From positions 124,001-188,000 of the forward strand of contig NZ_JASZYS010000014.1 in the NCBI RefSeq assembly GCF_030316845.1: a DNA stretch of 64,000 nucleotides. Reading direction: 5' to 3'. Numbering within the stretch: the first letter of the stretch is position 1; the number at the start of each line of letters is the position of its first letter. Shown piece after piece: positions 1-8,352 of this stretch. A model generated the notes under the pieces. The model did not search any database. It saw only the letters and a list, made by a program, of their open reading frames with translations, and had not been told where the DNA came from. Position numbers and translations under genes: made by a program. The DNA comes from Variovorax davisae. GTDB taxonomy: Bacteria > Pseudomonadota > Gammaproteobacteria > Burkholderiales > Burkholderiaceae_C.

Positions 1-39
1 AAGGTCAAGGTCGACGCCTGAGGGCCGGCTGGCGCCGCG

Positions 40-642
40 TCAGGGCTGATTCAACTGCGCGTAGGGCACGAAGGCGGCGCCGCCCCAGTTGGCCTGCAGC
101 AGGACGCCCTTGTCGGTGAACTGGTAGGTCGAGACGAAGGGGTTGAAGGAGGTCGACAGGTCGGCCGACGCGCCCGCCGTGTTCAGCTTCATGGTGGCGT
201 CGGCCGAGGCGGCGACGTCGGCGCCCAGCTTGCGGAACTGGTCGAACACTTCGCGGTTCTTGAACACCATCACCTGCCGGAAATCCTTGTAGCCGATGCC
301 CGGCCCGGTCCCGGCGCGGGTTGCGATCATGAAGGTGTTGGCCTGCGTCGCGTTGTCGACCAGTACGCCGGTGCCGCGCGCCCCGACGAAGAGAACGACG
401 TTGATCTGCGAGGAATCGAAGACCGCGTAGCCGACCGCCTTGCCCACCTCCTCGCGGGCCTGCGGCTTTTGCGCGAAGAGCTCCGCGAGCGTGCGGTCGC
501 GCATGGCGAGGATGTCCGCCTTGGCCTTGGGGACTTCGGCAGCCGGCAGCGTGGGTTGCACCGAGCCGGCGCCCTGGGTGGATCCCGAGGCGCAGGCCGA
601 CAGCAGCGCGGGCAGCAAGACCATCCAGGCAAGACGTTTCAT
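40..642 (-). CDS. SYLF-domain (YSC84-like) lipoprotein
   Basis: A 200-aa exported lipoprotein. The N-terminus is a short signal peptide ending in a lipobox (LLSAC, Cys17), so the protein should be lipid-anchored in the envelope. The rest resembles the SYLF/DUF500 domain: AVGYAVFDSS early in the domain, then a glycine-rich stretch (GARGTGVLVD), and VMVFKNREVFDQF before a C-terminal beta-rich part. SYLF domains bind lipids in eukaryotes. The bacterial role is not established, so only a lipid- or envelope-associated role is inferred. It is transcribed divergently from modA, 230 bp away, and is probably an independent gene. The stop lies 40 bases from the window edge, so left-hand neighbours are unknown. 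Confidence 0.8.
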   Translation of the reverse strand: MKRLAWMVLLPALLSACASGSTQGAGSVQPTLPAAEVPKAKADILAMRDRTLAELFAQKPQAREEVGKAVGYAVFDSSQINVVLFVGARGTGVLVDNATQANTFMIATRAGTGPGIGYKDFRQVMVFKNREVFDQFRKLGADVAASADATMKLNTAGASADLSTSFNPFVSTYQFTDKGVLLQANWGGAAFVPYAQLNQP

Positions 643-830
643 GTCGAAGTCCTATGGCGCGGGCCAGGGGGTGCGGCGCGGTCGCCGGCGGGTGCGTGCC
701 ATTGTGCCGCGTCGCCGGATGAGGCGGGGGGCATTTCGGACCGGGGCGCCGGCGTCGGTGCGCCGGGGGCGTGCGGCGGAACTGCGGCTGGCCGCGGGCC
801 GACAAATGCGTGCCTCGAAGGGTTGCTATC

Positions 831-857
831 ATCGCTATTCCCAAATTGAATAGCGAT
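831..857. promoter_or_regulatory. Perfect inverted repeat upstream of modA, probable ModE operator
   Basis: ATCGCTATTC (831-840) and GAATAGCGAT (848-857) are exact reverse complements separated by 7 bases. The inner CGCTAT/ATAGCG half-sites resemble the CGnTAT...ATAnCG arms of ModE molybdate-repressor sites. The palindrome ends 15 bases before the modA start and just before its ribosome binding site (GAGAGGA), the right place for repression. modE itself is not in the window. Confidence 0.65.
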
Positions 858-872
858 CGAGAGGAACCGGCC

Positions 873-1634
873 ATGACGATTTTCCCGAGGCTTCGCAGCG
901 CGGCCCTGGTCGCGACGCTGTTGCTCGGCAGCGCTGCCTGCAGCGCGCAGGAACTGGTCGTCTCCGCCGCCGCCAGCCTGACGAACGCCTTCCAGGCGGC
1001 CGGCAAGGCCTTCGAGCAGGCCCGGCCGGGTGCCAGGCTCACCTTCAATTTCGCCGCATCCGGTCCCCTGTTGGCCCAGATCCAGCAGGGCGCGCCGGTC
1101 GACGTGTTCGCCTCCGCCGACCAGGAGACCATGAACCGCGCCGCCAGCGCCAACCTGATCGCGCCGGCGACGCGGGTCGACTTCGCGGCCAACACGCTGG
1201 TGCTGATCGTGCCCGCGGCTTCGACCCAGGCGCCGAAGCAGCTGGGCGCGCTGGCGAACCCGTCGTTCCAGCGCATCTCGACCGGCACGCCGGCGACGGT
1301 CCCGGTCGGGCGCTACACCATGGAGGCGATCGACAAGGCCGGCCTCACGGCGCCGCTGCAATCGCGCTGGATCTACGGCGAGAGCGTGCGCCAGGTGCTC
1401 AACTACGTGGCCCGCGGCGAGGTCGATGCCGGCTTCGTCTACCGCACCGACGCGCTGATCGAGCCCGAGAAGACCCGCATCGTGCTGACGATCCCGACCA
1501 CCACGCCCGTGACCTATCCGATCGCGCAGATCGCCGGCAGCAAGAACGCCGCCCTGGCCGGCGAGTTCATCGCCTTCGTGCGCAGCGCGCCAGGCCAGGA
1601 GATCCTCCAGCGCCACGGCTTCTCGAAGCCCTGA
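873..1634 (+). CDS. modA: Molybdate ABC transporter substrate-binding protein ModA
   Basis: A 253-aa periplasmic binding protein for molybdate (possibly also tungstate). It has a signal peptide (about residues 1-26), then a mature domain starting with LVVSAAASLTNAF, the typical ModA opening, followed by FAASGPLLAQIQQGAPVDVF, where the Ser and Gln region lines the oxyanion site in ModA. The ATG at 873 is chosen because GAGAGGA lies 6-12 bases upstream and the signal peptide follows directly; longer in-frame extensions would cross the palindrome at 831-857. It is followed after 18 bases by modB and then modC, so this is a complete importer operon. Expression is probably controlled through the palindrome. 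Confidence 0.95.
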   Translation: MTIFPRLRSAALVATLLLGSAACSAQELVVSAAASLTNAFQAAGKAFEQARPGARLTFNFAASGPLLAQIQQGAPVDVFASADQETMNRAASANLIAPATRVDFAANTLVLIVPAASTQAPKQLGALANPSFQRISTGTPATVPVGRYTMEAIDKAGLTAPLQSRWIYGESVRQVLNYVARGEVDAGFVYRTDALIEPEKTRIVLTIPTTTPVTYPIAQIAGSKNAALAGEFIAFVRSAPGQEILQRHGFSKP

Positions 1635-1652
1635 CGCGGCGCCAGGCAGCAC

Positions 1653-2315
1653 GTGCCCACCCTGTTCGTCCCGCTCTGGCTGACGCTCAAGGTCGCACTG
1701 TTCGCCACGCTCATCGCCGCGGCCATCGGCATCGCGCTGGGGTGGTGGCTGGCGCGCCGGCCCTTCCCCGGCCGCAGCATCGTCGACTCGCTGCTGATGC
1801 TGCCGATGGTGCTGCCGCCGACGGTGATCGGCTACTACCTGATCGTGCTGATCGGCCGCAACGGCGTCTTCGGCCAGTACCTCGACCGCTGGTTCGGCAT
1901 CAACCTGATCTTCACCTGGCAGGGCGCGGTCATCGCGGCCTCGGTGGTCTCGCTGCCGCTGGTCTACAAGGGGGCGCGGGCCGCCTTCGAGGAAGTCGAC
2001 GGCCGCTTCGCCAATGCCGCGCGAACCCTCGGCGCCGGCGAGCTCGAGGTCTTCCTGCGGGTGTCGCTGCCGCTGGCCATGCGCGGCATCGCGGCCGGCG
2101 TGATGCTGGCTTTCGCCCGTGCCATGGGCGAGTTCGGCGCCACGCTGATGATCGCCGGCAACCTGCCCGGCAAGACCCAGACCCTGTCGATCGCCGTCTA
2201 CGAGGCGGTGCAGGCGGGCAACGACAGCCAGGCCCTGTGGCTGACCCTGGTGATCTCGCTGGTCTGCATCGTGGTGCTCGTGGCCTCGGGCCGGCTGCTG
2301 CAGGCGAGGCATTGA
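1653..2315 (+). CDS. modB: Molybdate ABC transporter permease ModB
   Basis: A 220-aa inner-membrane permease with about five hydrophobic segments. The cytoplasmic EAA loop is visible as AARTLGAGELEVFLRVSLPL, the ATPase coupling site, followed by RAMGEFGATLMIAG, characteristic of ModB/CysT-type permeases. The reading frame opens with GTG at 1653. No in-frame ATG lies close upstream, and the first membrane segment begins within ten residues, so the GTG is accepted. It is 18 bases after modA and 1 base before modC. Confidence 0.93.
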   Translation: MPTLFVPLWLTLKVALFATLIAAAIGIALGWWLARRPFPGRSIVDSLLMLPMVLPPTVIGYYLIVLIGRNGVFGQYLDRWFGINLIFTWQGAVIAASVVSLPLVYKGARAAFEEVDGRFANAARTLGAGELEVFLRVSLPLAMRGIAAGVMLAFARAMGEFGATLMIAGNLPGKTQTLSIAVYEAVQAGNDSQALWLTLVISLVCIVVLVASGRLLQARH

Positions 2316-2316
2316 G

Positions 2317-3015
2317 ATGGCCGCGCTCGAAGTCCAGCTGCGACTCACGCTGCATTCGACCGACCGCAGCTTCGAGCTGGACGTCGATTTCAGCGCCGCG
2401 TCGCAGCGCACCGCATTGATCGGGCCGTCGGGCTCCGGCAAGTCGACCGTGCTGCAGGCCATCGCCGGCCTGCTGCCGCAGGCGCGCGGCCGGGTGCGGG
2501 TCGGCGGGCAGGCGCTGCTGGACACGCCGCGCGGCATCGACCTGCCGGCCCGCGAGCGCCGGGTGGGCATGGTGTTCCAGGACTATGCGCTGTTCCCGCA
2601 CATGACGGTGGAGCAGAACCTGCAGTTCGGCCTGCGCCGCCTCGGCCAGCGCGCGGATGCCGGGCACGCACAGCGCGTCGACGCCCTGATCCGGCAGTTC
2701 GATCTCGCGAGCCTGCGCGGCGGCCTGCCGCGCAACCTGTCCGGCGGCCAGCGGCAGCGCGTGGCGCTGGCCCGGGCGCTCGCCATCGAGCCCCGCCTGC
2801 TGCTGCTGGACGAGCCGCTGTCGGCGCTGGATTCGCCATTGCGCAAGCGGCTGCGGCGCGAGCTGGCCGAGATGCTCGAGCGCGTGCAGGTGCCGACGCT
2901 GCTGGTGACGCACGATCCGCAGGACGTGGAAGCGCTGGCGCAGGAGGTGATCTGTATCGACGATGGTCGCATCGTCGATGACGACCCCCTCCCAGGAGCC
3001 GTCGGACCTGCCTGA
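2317..3015 (+). CDS. modC: Molybdate ABC transporter ATP-binding protein ModC (short form)
   Basis: A 232-aa ABC ATPase that powers molybdate import with ModB. Walker A is GPSGSGKST, the Q-loop is FQDYALFPHM, the signature is LSGGQRQR, Walker B plus catalytic Glu is LLLLDEPLSALD, and the switch His is in LLVTHDPQD. It ends shortly after the nucleotide-binding domain. E. coli-type ModC is about 350 aa and carries a C-terminal molybdate-binding Mop/TOBE domain; that regulatory domain is absent here. No frameshift was seen in the sequence just after the stop, where the next gene converges, so the short form looks genuine. Confidence 0.9.
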   Translation: MAALEVQLRLTLHSTDRSFELDVDFSAASQRTALIGPSGSGKSTVLQAIAGLLPQARGRVRVGGQALLDTPRGIDLPARERRVGMVFQDYALFPHMTVEQNLQFGLRRLGQRADAGHAQRVDALIRQFDLASLRGGLPRNLSGGQRQRVALARALAIEPRLLLLDEPLSALDSPLRKRLRRELAEMLERVQVPTLLVTHDPQDVEALAQEVICIDDGRIVDDDPLPGAVGPA

Positions 3016-3030
3016 GGCCGCGCCGCCTCA
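3013..3030. terminator. Short palindrome shared by two convergent stop codons
   Basis: TGAGGC (3013-3018) pairs with GCCTCA (3025-3030) around a 6-base loop. The left arm holds the modC stop codon and the right arm holds the stop codon of the leftward hydrolase gene. It may act as a weak bidirectional terminator. There is no T-tract, so intrinsic termination is uncertain. Confidence 0.35.
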
Positions 3031-4104
3031 ATCGCGCCGGGCTGGCGCGGCGTCGAGGAACTGCCTGAGTTCCGCCTGCCAGAACTTCGCCATGCCGGTG
3101 GTGCCGTGGCCCCGGGTGTCCTCGCTGGCGGGGATGAGGAACAGGCGGGCGTTCTTCACCCGCTTGAGTTCGCGTTCCATGATGCCCAGCTCCGGCGGAT
3201 TGCGTTCGTCGTCCGCCGAGTTGATGGCCAGCAGCGGCGCCCGGATGCGTTCGAGGCCGGCCGACGGGTCGTAGTCGCCGGAGGACTCCCACTGGTAGAG
3301 GAAGTCGTTCGCATCGGCCGTGAAGGGGGCGGCCAGGCGGCCATCGAGCAGCTTGTCGGCCGCCTCGCGGGTCGGGGCCATCTTCTGGTAGGCCTGCGAG
3401 CCGCCGCTGGTGGCGATGCCGAAGAAGGCGTTGGCGGACTTGAGCGCCGTGGGTTGGACGGTGTAGTTGCCGCCGTTCCATGCCGGGTCGTTGCGGACGC
3501 TGTCGATGATCAGCCGCCGCATCATCCAGTTGCGGCTGGCCATGGCCGTTGGCTGGGAGGCCATGGGCACCAGCGCATCCATGAAGTCGGGATGGCGCAC
3601 GCCCCAGATCCAGGTGTGCATGCCACCCATCGAGTTGCCCAGCACCAGCCGAAGGTGGCGAACGCCCAGGCCCTCGGTGACCAGCCGGTACTGCGCGAGC
3701 ACCATGTCGTCGTAGTCGTAGGACGGAAACTTCGCGCGCAGGCCGTCGGAGGGCTTGGACGACTTTCCGTGGCCGAGGCCGTCCGGCAGGATGATGAAGT
3801 ACTTGCTCGCGTCCAGCGGCTGGCCCGGGCCGAAGAGCTCGCCGCCGAAGGCGGCCGACAGCATGCTCGCGCCATTGCCGGCGGTGCCGTGCAGGATCAG
3901 CACCGCCTCGTTCGACGGCGAGCCGATCGTCGTGTAGTGCAACTTCAGGGCCGGCATGACCTCGCCGGTATGGAAGCGGAAGTCGCGCGCGATCCAGTCG
4001 CCCTCCCGGGTCGCGGGCGGCTCCGCCGCCAGCGCGGTCGCGAGCCCGGCCAGGGTGAGCAGCAAGCCGCCAGCGATGCCACGCAGCATTCTGAAGAGTC
4101 CCAT
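3028..4104 (-). CDS. Exported alpha/beta hydrolase, homoserine O-acetyltransferase (MetX)-like fold
   Basis: A 358-aa protein with a cleavable signal peptide (hydrophobic LLLTLAGLATALA, then AEPP), so the mature enzyme should be periplasmic. The alpha/beta-hydrolase core shows the HGTAGN oxyanion turn, a nucleophile elbow GNSMGGMH, and a likely Asp/His pair in SADDERNPP and EDTRGHGT. The NSMGGM elbow and overall arrangement match the MetX/homoserine acetyltransferase family. However, MetX is cytoplasmic, and export makes a methionine role unlikely, so an esterase or acyltransferase of unknown substrate is inferred. It converges with modC. The ATG at 4104 has GGGGAC upstream as a possible ribosome site. 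Confidence 0.85.
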   Translation of the reverse strand: MGLFRMLRGIAGGLLLTLAGLATALAAEPPATREGDWIARDFRFHTGEVMPALKLHYTTIGSPSNEAVLILHGTAGNGASMLSAAFGGELFGPGQPLDASKYFIILPDGLGHGKSSKPSDGLRAKFPSYDYDDMVLAQYRLVTEGLGVRHLRLVLGNSMGGMHTWIWGVRHPDFMDALVPMASQPTAMASRNWMMRRLIIDSVRNDPAWNGGNYTVQPTALKSANAFFGIATSGGSQAYQKMAPTREAADKLLDGRLAAPFTADANDFLYQWESSGDYDPSAGLERIRAPLLAINSADDERNPPELGIMERELKRVKNARLFLIPASEDTRGHGTTGMAKFWQAELRQFLDAAPARRD

Positions 4105-4277
4105 GCGAATGTCCCCGTTCTGGTTGTGTCTGGTCCGGCGGCGAGCCTATTCGCAAAGCCGCGGGTTGCCAATGGCATCGGACCCGATGCCTCGGCGCAC
4201 CACGTCGTCGCCGCTCCGGTCCGCTGGGACCGCCGCGGGAAGGTCGCGCCGGCCGCCAGGCCTGCCGCACGCCGGCG

Positions 4278-5276
4278 TCATCGCCTGCGGTGCCTGTGGC
4301 GCCACGCCTGCGGCGCGCAGCCGAACCGGGCGCCGAACCAGCGCGAGAAGGCGCTGTGGCTGCCGTACCCCAGCATGGCGGCGATCTGGCCCATGTCGTA
4401 GTGCGGGTTGGCCAGGTAGCGTTGCGCGAGTTCGTGACGCACCTGGTCGAGCAGCACCGTGAACGACAGCCCCTCGGCGTCCAGCGTGCGTTGCAGGGTG
4501 CGCATGCTGCGGCCCAGCCCCTGCGCCACGCCGGCGCAGGTGGCGCGGCCCGAGGGCAGCAGCAGGTAGATGGCACGGCGCACCTGCTGGGCGCTGCTGG
4601 CGTCGCGGCTGCCGAACTGGGTGTCCACCAGCGTCTGGGCGTAGCGCGCCAGCGCGGGGTCGGCCAGCAGGTTGGGCTCGTTCAGGTCGGCCGCCTTGCA
4701 GACGATGCCGTTGAACTCCGCATCGAACTCCACGCGGCAGGCGAACAAGCGCTTGTGCACGGCCAGATCCCTCGGCGCCGAGTGGCCGAAGCACACGCGT
4801 TGAGGCCGCCAGCGCTCGTGCAGCAAGGCCGCGCAGGTGCGGTAGAGCACGCCGATCGCCAGGTCCACCGACTGCGGCATGGGCCCCGGGGCCACGATGT
4901 CCTCGCGCAGGATGACCAGGCTGCCCGCATCTTCCATCTGGATGGCGAGCGACTCGTTGAGCAGGTGCGAATAGGCGATCAGCGTGGCCAGCGCCTGGCG
5001 CAACGTGGCCTGGTGCAGCAACAGGAGGCTCAGCACGCCGAAGTGCGACAACTGACGCGATTCGGCCATGCGCAGGCCGAAGGTGTCGCACTGCGTGGCC
5101 TCGGCGGCATCCTCCACCAGTTGCGCGGCCACCGCGGCCTCGATGAGCTGGTCCGGCTCGCGAACCAGCGCCCGCCGCAGGCCGGCGCGGCGCAGGGCCC
5201 GGTCGGCGTCGCCGCCCAGGGCGTGCATGACCTCGGCAAAGCCGGTCAGCGCCGCTGCTCGCACCAAAGTCACCAT
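4278..5276 (-). CDS. AraC-family regulator with N-terminal Arabinose_bd-type domain
   Basis: A 332-aa regulator beginning MVTLVRAAALTGFAEVMHAL. The N-terminal 200 residues resemble the Arabinose_bd sensor domain of OruR/ArgR-like AraC regulators. The C-terminal 100 residues form the two helix-turn-helix units, with SMRTLQRTLDAEGLSF and MLGYGSHSAFSRWFGARFG as the second recognition region. The ATG at 5276 fits the family start; longer in-frame openings run into the divergent promoter. It is read away from the dioxygenase/BKACE operon across a 142-bp gap carrying a tandem repeat (5305-5334). It is therefore the likely local regulator, probably responding to that pathway's substrate. Confidence 0.88.
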   Translation of the reverse strand: MVTLVRAAALTGFAEVMHALGGDADRALRRAGLRRALVREPDQLIEAAVAAQLVEDAAEATQCDTFGLRMAESRQLSHFGVLSLLLLHQATLRQALATLIAYSHLLNESLAIQMEDAGSLVILREDIVAPGPMPQSVDLAIGVLYRTCAALLHERWRPQRVCFGHSAPRDLAVHKRLFACRVEFDAEFNGIVCKAADLNEPNLLADPALARYAQTLVDTQFGSRDASSAQQVRRAIYLLLPSGRATCAGVAQGLGRSMRTLQRTLDAEGLSFTVLLDQVRHELAQRYLANPHYDMGQIAAMLGYGSHSAFSRWFGARFGCAPQAWRHRHRRR

Positions 5277-5304
5277 CTGCGGCCGCTCCTGGGGAAACCC
5301 GAAC

Positions 5305-5334
5305 TGGCACGAAGAGTACAGCCGGTGGCACGAA
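5305..5334 (+). promoter_or_regulatory. Tandem TGGCACGAA direct repeat, candidate AraC operator
   Basis: TGGCACGAA occurs at 5305-5313 and again at 5326-5334, a spacing of exactly 21 bases (two DNA turns). AraC-family activators usually bind direct repeats with this spacing. The pair lies between the divergent araC-type gene and the dioxygenase operon. Confidence 0.45.
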
Positions 5335-5418
5335 ATGCAAAGCGTGGAAGCCCCCTCGTTCCTACAGTTGCGCCACTGGACGACAGATCCAATCCCGATC
5401 TTCCCGATGGAGACAACG

Positions 5419-6267
5419 ATGCGTATCGAACCACTGACTTGCGCCATCGGCGCCCAAGTCTCCGGCGTCAGCCTGGCCGACGCGGCCCATGACGCCGACC
5501 TGTTTGCCGAGATCAGGGCCGCGCTGCTCCGGCACAAGGTGGTGTTCCTGCGCGGCCAGGACATCGCCCGCGCCGACCACGTGGCCTTCGCGCGCCGCTT
5601 CGGCGAGCTGGAAGACCACCCCGTCGTCGGCAGCGACCCCGACCACCCCGGCCTGGTGCGCATCTACAAGTCGCCCGAGAGCCCGGCCGAACGCTATGAA
5701 AATTCCTGGCATGCCGACGGCACCTGGCGCGAGGCCCCGTCCATGGGCGCGGTGCTGCGCTGCATCGAGTGCCCGCCGGTGGGCGGCGACACCATGTGGT
5801 CCAACATGGCGCTGGCCTACGAGAAGCTGCCTGCGCCCATCAAGGACCTGATCGCCCCGCTGCGCGCGCGCCACAGCATCGAATGCACCTTCGGCGCGGC
5901 GATGCCGATCGAGAAGCGCCATGCGCTGCGTGCCCAGTACCCCGACGCCGAGCACCCCGTGGTGCGCACCCACCCCGAGACGGGCGAGAAGGTGCTGTTC
6001 GTGTGCGGCTTCGCCACCCACTTCACCAACTTCCACACCGCCGCCAACGTGCGCGTGGGACAGGACTTCGCGCCGGGCTCGGCGCAGCTGCTCCAGTACC
6101 TCGTCAGCCAAGCCGCGATTCCGGAGTACCAGGTGCGCTGGCGCTGGCAGTCCAACGACGTCGCCATCTGGGACAACCGCGCCACGCAGCACTACGCGGT
6201 GATGGACTACGCCCCCTGCCATCGCCGGATGGAACGCGCCGGAATCATCGGCACCCCCACCGCCTGA
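5419..6267 (+). CDS. TauD/TfdA-family alpha-ketoglutarate-dependent dioxygenase
   Basis: A 282-aa non-haem Fe(II)/2-oxoglutarate oxygenase, the usual TauD length. The iron triad is visible as HADGTW (His-x-Asp) in the first half and the distal His in NRATQHYAV, with a downstream Arg for 2-oxoglutarate in CHRRMERAGI. The second ATG (5419) is preferred over 5407 because GGAGA sits 5 bases upstream. It leads an operon with a BKACE enzyme (24 bases downstream) and a Bug receptor. The substrate is not predictable from sequence; taurine, 2,4-D-like ethers and quaternary amines are all precedents in the family. Hydroxylation followed by beta-keto acid cleavage is a plausible order of steps. Confidence 0.9.
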   Translation: MRIEPLTCAIGAQVSGVSLADAAHDADLFAEIRAALLRHKVVFLRGQDIARADHVAFARRFGELEDHPVVGSDPDHPGLVRIYKSPESPAERYENSWHADGTWREAPSMGAVLRCIECPPVGGDTMWSNMALAYEKLPAPIKDLIAPLRARHSIECTFGAAMPIEKRHALRAQYPDAEHPVVRTHPETGEKVLFVCGFATHFTNFHTAANVRVGQDFAPGSAQLLQYLVSQAAIPEYQVRWRWQSNDVAIWDNRATQHYAVMDYAPCHRRMERAGIIGTPTA

Positions 6268-6291
6268 CCCCTACCCCCAAGGAGAAACACC

Positions 6292-7350
6292 ATGAACTTC
6301 CTCGACGGCCACCTGTTCCCCGAGAACATGCAACCCCTGATCATCACCGCCGCCCCCTATGCGCCTTCCTACGTGCCCGAGGACTTCCCCGGCGAAATCG
6401 CGGTGACGATGGCAGAACAGATCCAGATGGCGGTGGACTGCTACGACGCCGGCGCCACCGTGCTGCACCTGCACGTGCGCGAACTGGACGGCAAGGGCAG
6501 CAAGCGGCTGTCCAAGTTCAACGAACTGATCGCCGGCGTGCGCGCCCGGGTGCCGGACATGATCATCCAGGTCGGCGGCTCGATCAGCTTCGCCCCCGAG
6601 ACGGATGGCGCCGCGGCCAAGTGGCTCAGCGACGACACGCGCCACATGCTGGCCGACCTGGACCCCAGGCCCGACCAGGTGACGGTGACCATCAACACGG
6701 CGCAGATGAACTTCCTGGAGCAGTTCGACCACCGCGACGTGCAGGGCAGCTCCCTGGAAGACCCGGCGGTCTTCAACGCCTACAAGGAAATGACCGTGCC
6801 CGCGCAGCCCGGCTGGGCCGAGGAGCACATCCGCCGCCTCACGGCCGCGGGCATCCAGAGCGAGTTCCAGTGCTACAACCAGAACAGCCTCGAATCCGTG
6901 GAGCGCCTCATCCGCCGCGGCGTCTACAAGGGCCCGCTGGTGCTGAACTGGGTGGCGATCGGCGGCGGCATGGATTCACCCAACCTCTACACCCTGGCCA
7001 ACTTCGTGCGCGGCGTGCCCGACGGCGCGGTGCTGACGGTCGAAAGCTCGGTGCTCAACACGCTGCCCGTGAACATGTGGGGCATCGCCGCCGGCCTGCA
7101 CGTGCGCACCGGCACCGAGGACAACCTGTGGAACCAGACCCGCACCGCCAAGATCGGCACCGCCAGGCAGATCGAGCAGCTGGTGCGCATCTCGGGTGAG
7201 CTGGGCCGCCCGATCGCGACGGCCAAGCAGGCGCGCGAGATCTGCCGCATCGGCGTGTTCTACGACACGGCGGAAGAAACGCTGGCCGCCAACGGATTCG
7301 CACCCAACGCCCCGGGCCGCCAGCAAGGCTTCCTTCGCAAGGTCGCATAA
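6292..7350 (+). CDS. Beta-keto acid cleavage enzyme (BKACE, DUF849)
   Basis: A 352-aa TIM-barrel enzyme of the BKACE family, which condenses or cleaves a beta-keto acid with acetyl-CoA (the Kce 3-keto-5-aminohexanoate cleavage enzyme is the type member). The zinc-binding HLHVRE motif follows AGATVLHL, VGGSI marks a core strand, and GGGMDSPNLYTLANFV lies near the C-terminal active-site loop. A ribosome site AAGGAGAAA stands just before the ATG. Neighbouring genes (dioxygenase upstream, Bug receptor downstream) suggest a catabolic pathway ending in acetoacetyl-CoA or another CoA ester. The family is known for many different substrates, so none is assigned. Confidence 0.92.
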   Translation: MNFLDGHLFPENMQPLIITAAPYAPSYVPEDFPGEIAVTMAEQIQMAVDCYDAGATVLHLHVRELDGKGSKRLSKFNELIAGVRARVPDMIIQVGGSISFAPETDGAAAKWLSDDTRHMLADLDPRPDQVTVTINTAQMNFLEQFDHRDVQGSSLEDPAVFNAYKEMTVPAQPGWAEEHIRRLTAAGIQSEFQCYNQNSLESVERLIRRGVYKGPLVLNWVAIGGGMDSPNLYTLANFVRGVPDGAVLTVESSVLNTLPVNMWGIAAGLHVRTGTEDNLWNQTRTAKIGTARQIEQLVRISGELGRPIATAKQAREICRIGVFYDTAEETLAANGFAPNAPGRQQGFLRKVA

Positions 7351-7377
7351 CAAATACACCCGAGGAGACAACCAGCC

Positions 7378-8340
7378 ATGCAACGCCGTCTTTCCCTTGT
7401 CGCCGCCGCCGCCCTCTTGGGCACGAGCGCCGCGATGGCCTTCACCGACAAGCCCGTCAAGCTCGTGGTCCCCGCCCCGCCGGGCGGCACCATCGATGTG
7501 TTCGCCCGCATCATCAGCGACCAGCTCTCGCAAGAGATCCATCAGCCCGTGGTCGTGGAGAACAAGCCGGGCGCGGGCGGCGCGGTGGCCATCAAGTACA
7601 TGCTCTCGCAGCCTGCCGACGGCCAGGTGCTGCTGGTCAGCGTGACCAACGTGCTGACCGAATCGCCGCACGTGGTCAAGAGCGGCTTCGACCCCCTCAA
7701 GGACGTGAAGCCCATCGCGGAGATGGCGCGCTCGTACCTGCTGTTCATTGCCGCGCCGCAGTTCCCGGCCAATGACGCGAAGGAAGCCATCGCCTACGTG
7801 AAGGGCCACCCCGGCAAGGTCTCGGTGGCTTCCTACAGCCCCGGCACCTCGTCGCAGTACGCCAGCGCCATCCTGAACAGGAAGGCCGGGCTGGACATGG
7901 AGCACGTGGCGTTCGCCGGCTCGGCCCCCGCGCTGGCGCAGGTCATGGGCAACCAGATCCCGCTGATGTTCGACGGCTCGGTCACCTCCAAGCCGATGAT
8001 CGCCGCGGGCAAGGTCAAGCTGCTGGCCGTGGCCTACAAGAGCCGCATGCCCGAATACCCGAACGTGCCCACGATGGCGGAGCTCGGCTACCCGGAAGTG
8101 AACTTCAGCAACTGGAGCGGCGTGTTCGCCTCGTCGCAGACGCCCCCGGCGCTGCTGGAAAAGATCCACGCGACGCTCACCAGGATCAACGCCTCGCCCG
8201 TCGTGCGGGCGCGCTACGCCAGCACGGGCTTCGAGCCCATCACGGAATCGCGCACGCTGGAGCAGGCCGCCGAGGACGTGCGCACGGAATACGAGCGCAA
8301 CGGGGAGATCGTGAAGGCCTTCGGCATCAAGTTGAACTGA
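7378..8340 (+). CDS. Bug/TctC-family periplasmic solute receptor
   Basis: A 320-aa tripartite-tricarboxylate-transporter-type receptor. A signal peptide (about 20 residues, ending AAMA) precedes the mature sequence FTDKPVKLVVPAPPGGTIDV, whose PPGG loop and the following PGAGGAVA are hallmarks of Bug proteins that grip carboxylate groups by water-mediated contacts. No TctA/TctB membrane genes are nearby, which is common for orphan Bug receptors in Burkholderiales. As the last gene of the dioxygenase/BKACE operon it probably captures the carboxylated substrate of that pathway. GAGGAGACA ahead of the ATG is a good ribosome site. Confidence 0.92.
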   Translation: MQRRLSLVAAAALLGTSAAMAFTDKPVKLVVPAPPGGTIDVFARIISDQLSQEIHQPVVVENKPGAGGAVAIKYMLSQPADGQVLLVSVTNVLTESPHVVKSGFDPLKDVKPIAEMARSYLLFIAAPQFPANDAKEAIAYVKGHPGKVSVASYSPGTSSQYASAILNRKAGLDMEHVAFAGSAPALAQVMGNQIPLMFDGSVTSKPMIAAGKVKLLAVAYKSRMPEYPNVPTMAELGYPEVNFSNWSGVFASSQTPPALLEKIHATLTRINASPVVRARYASTGFEPITESRTLEQAAEDVRTEYERNGEIVKAFGIKLN

Positions 8341-8352
8341 GGCGCCACCTGC

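Noticed and set aside
5..1288. A 427-codon minus-strand frame spanning the modA promoter and modA
   Set aside because: It is antisense to modA and to the SYLF gene in a wrong frame, Arg/Pro-rich with no domain.
5326..5340. A sigma-54 -24/-12 promoter (TGGCACG...TGCA)
   Set aside because: The distance between the GG and GC dinucleotides is two bases too short. The motif is better explained as half of the tandem repeat.
4147..5340. An alternative 397-codon minus-strand frame overlapping the AraC gene
   Set aside because: It is another frame of the same region with Arg/Gly/Pro-rich product; the AraC helix-turn-helix motifs are in the frame ending at 4278.
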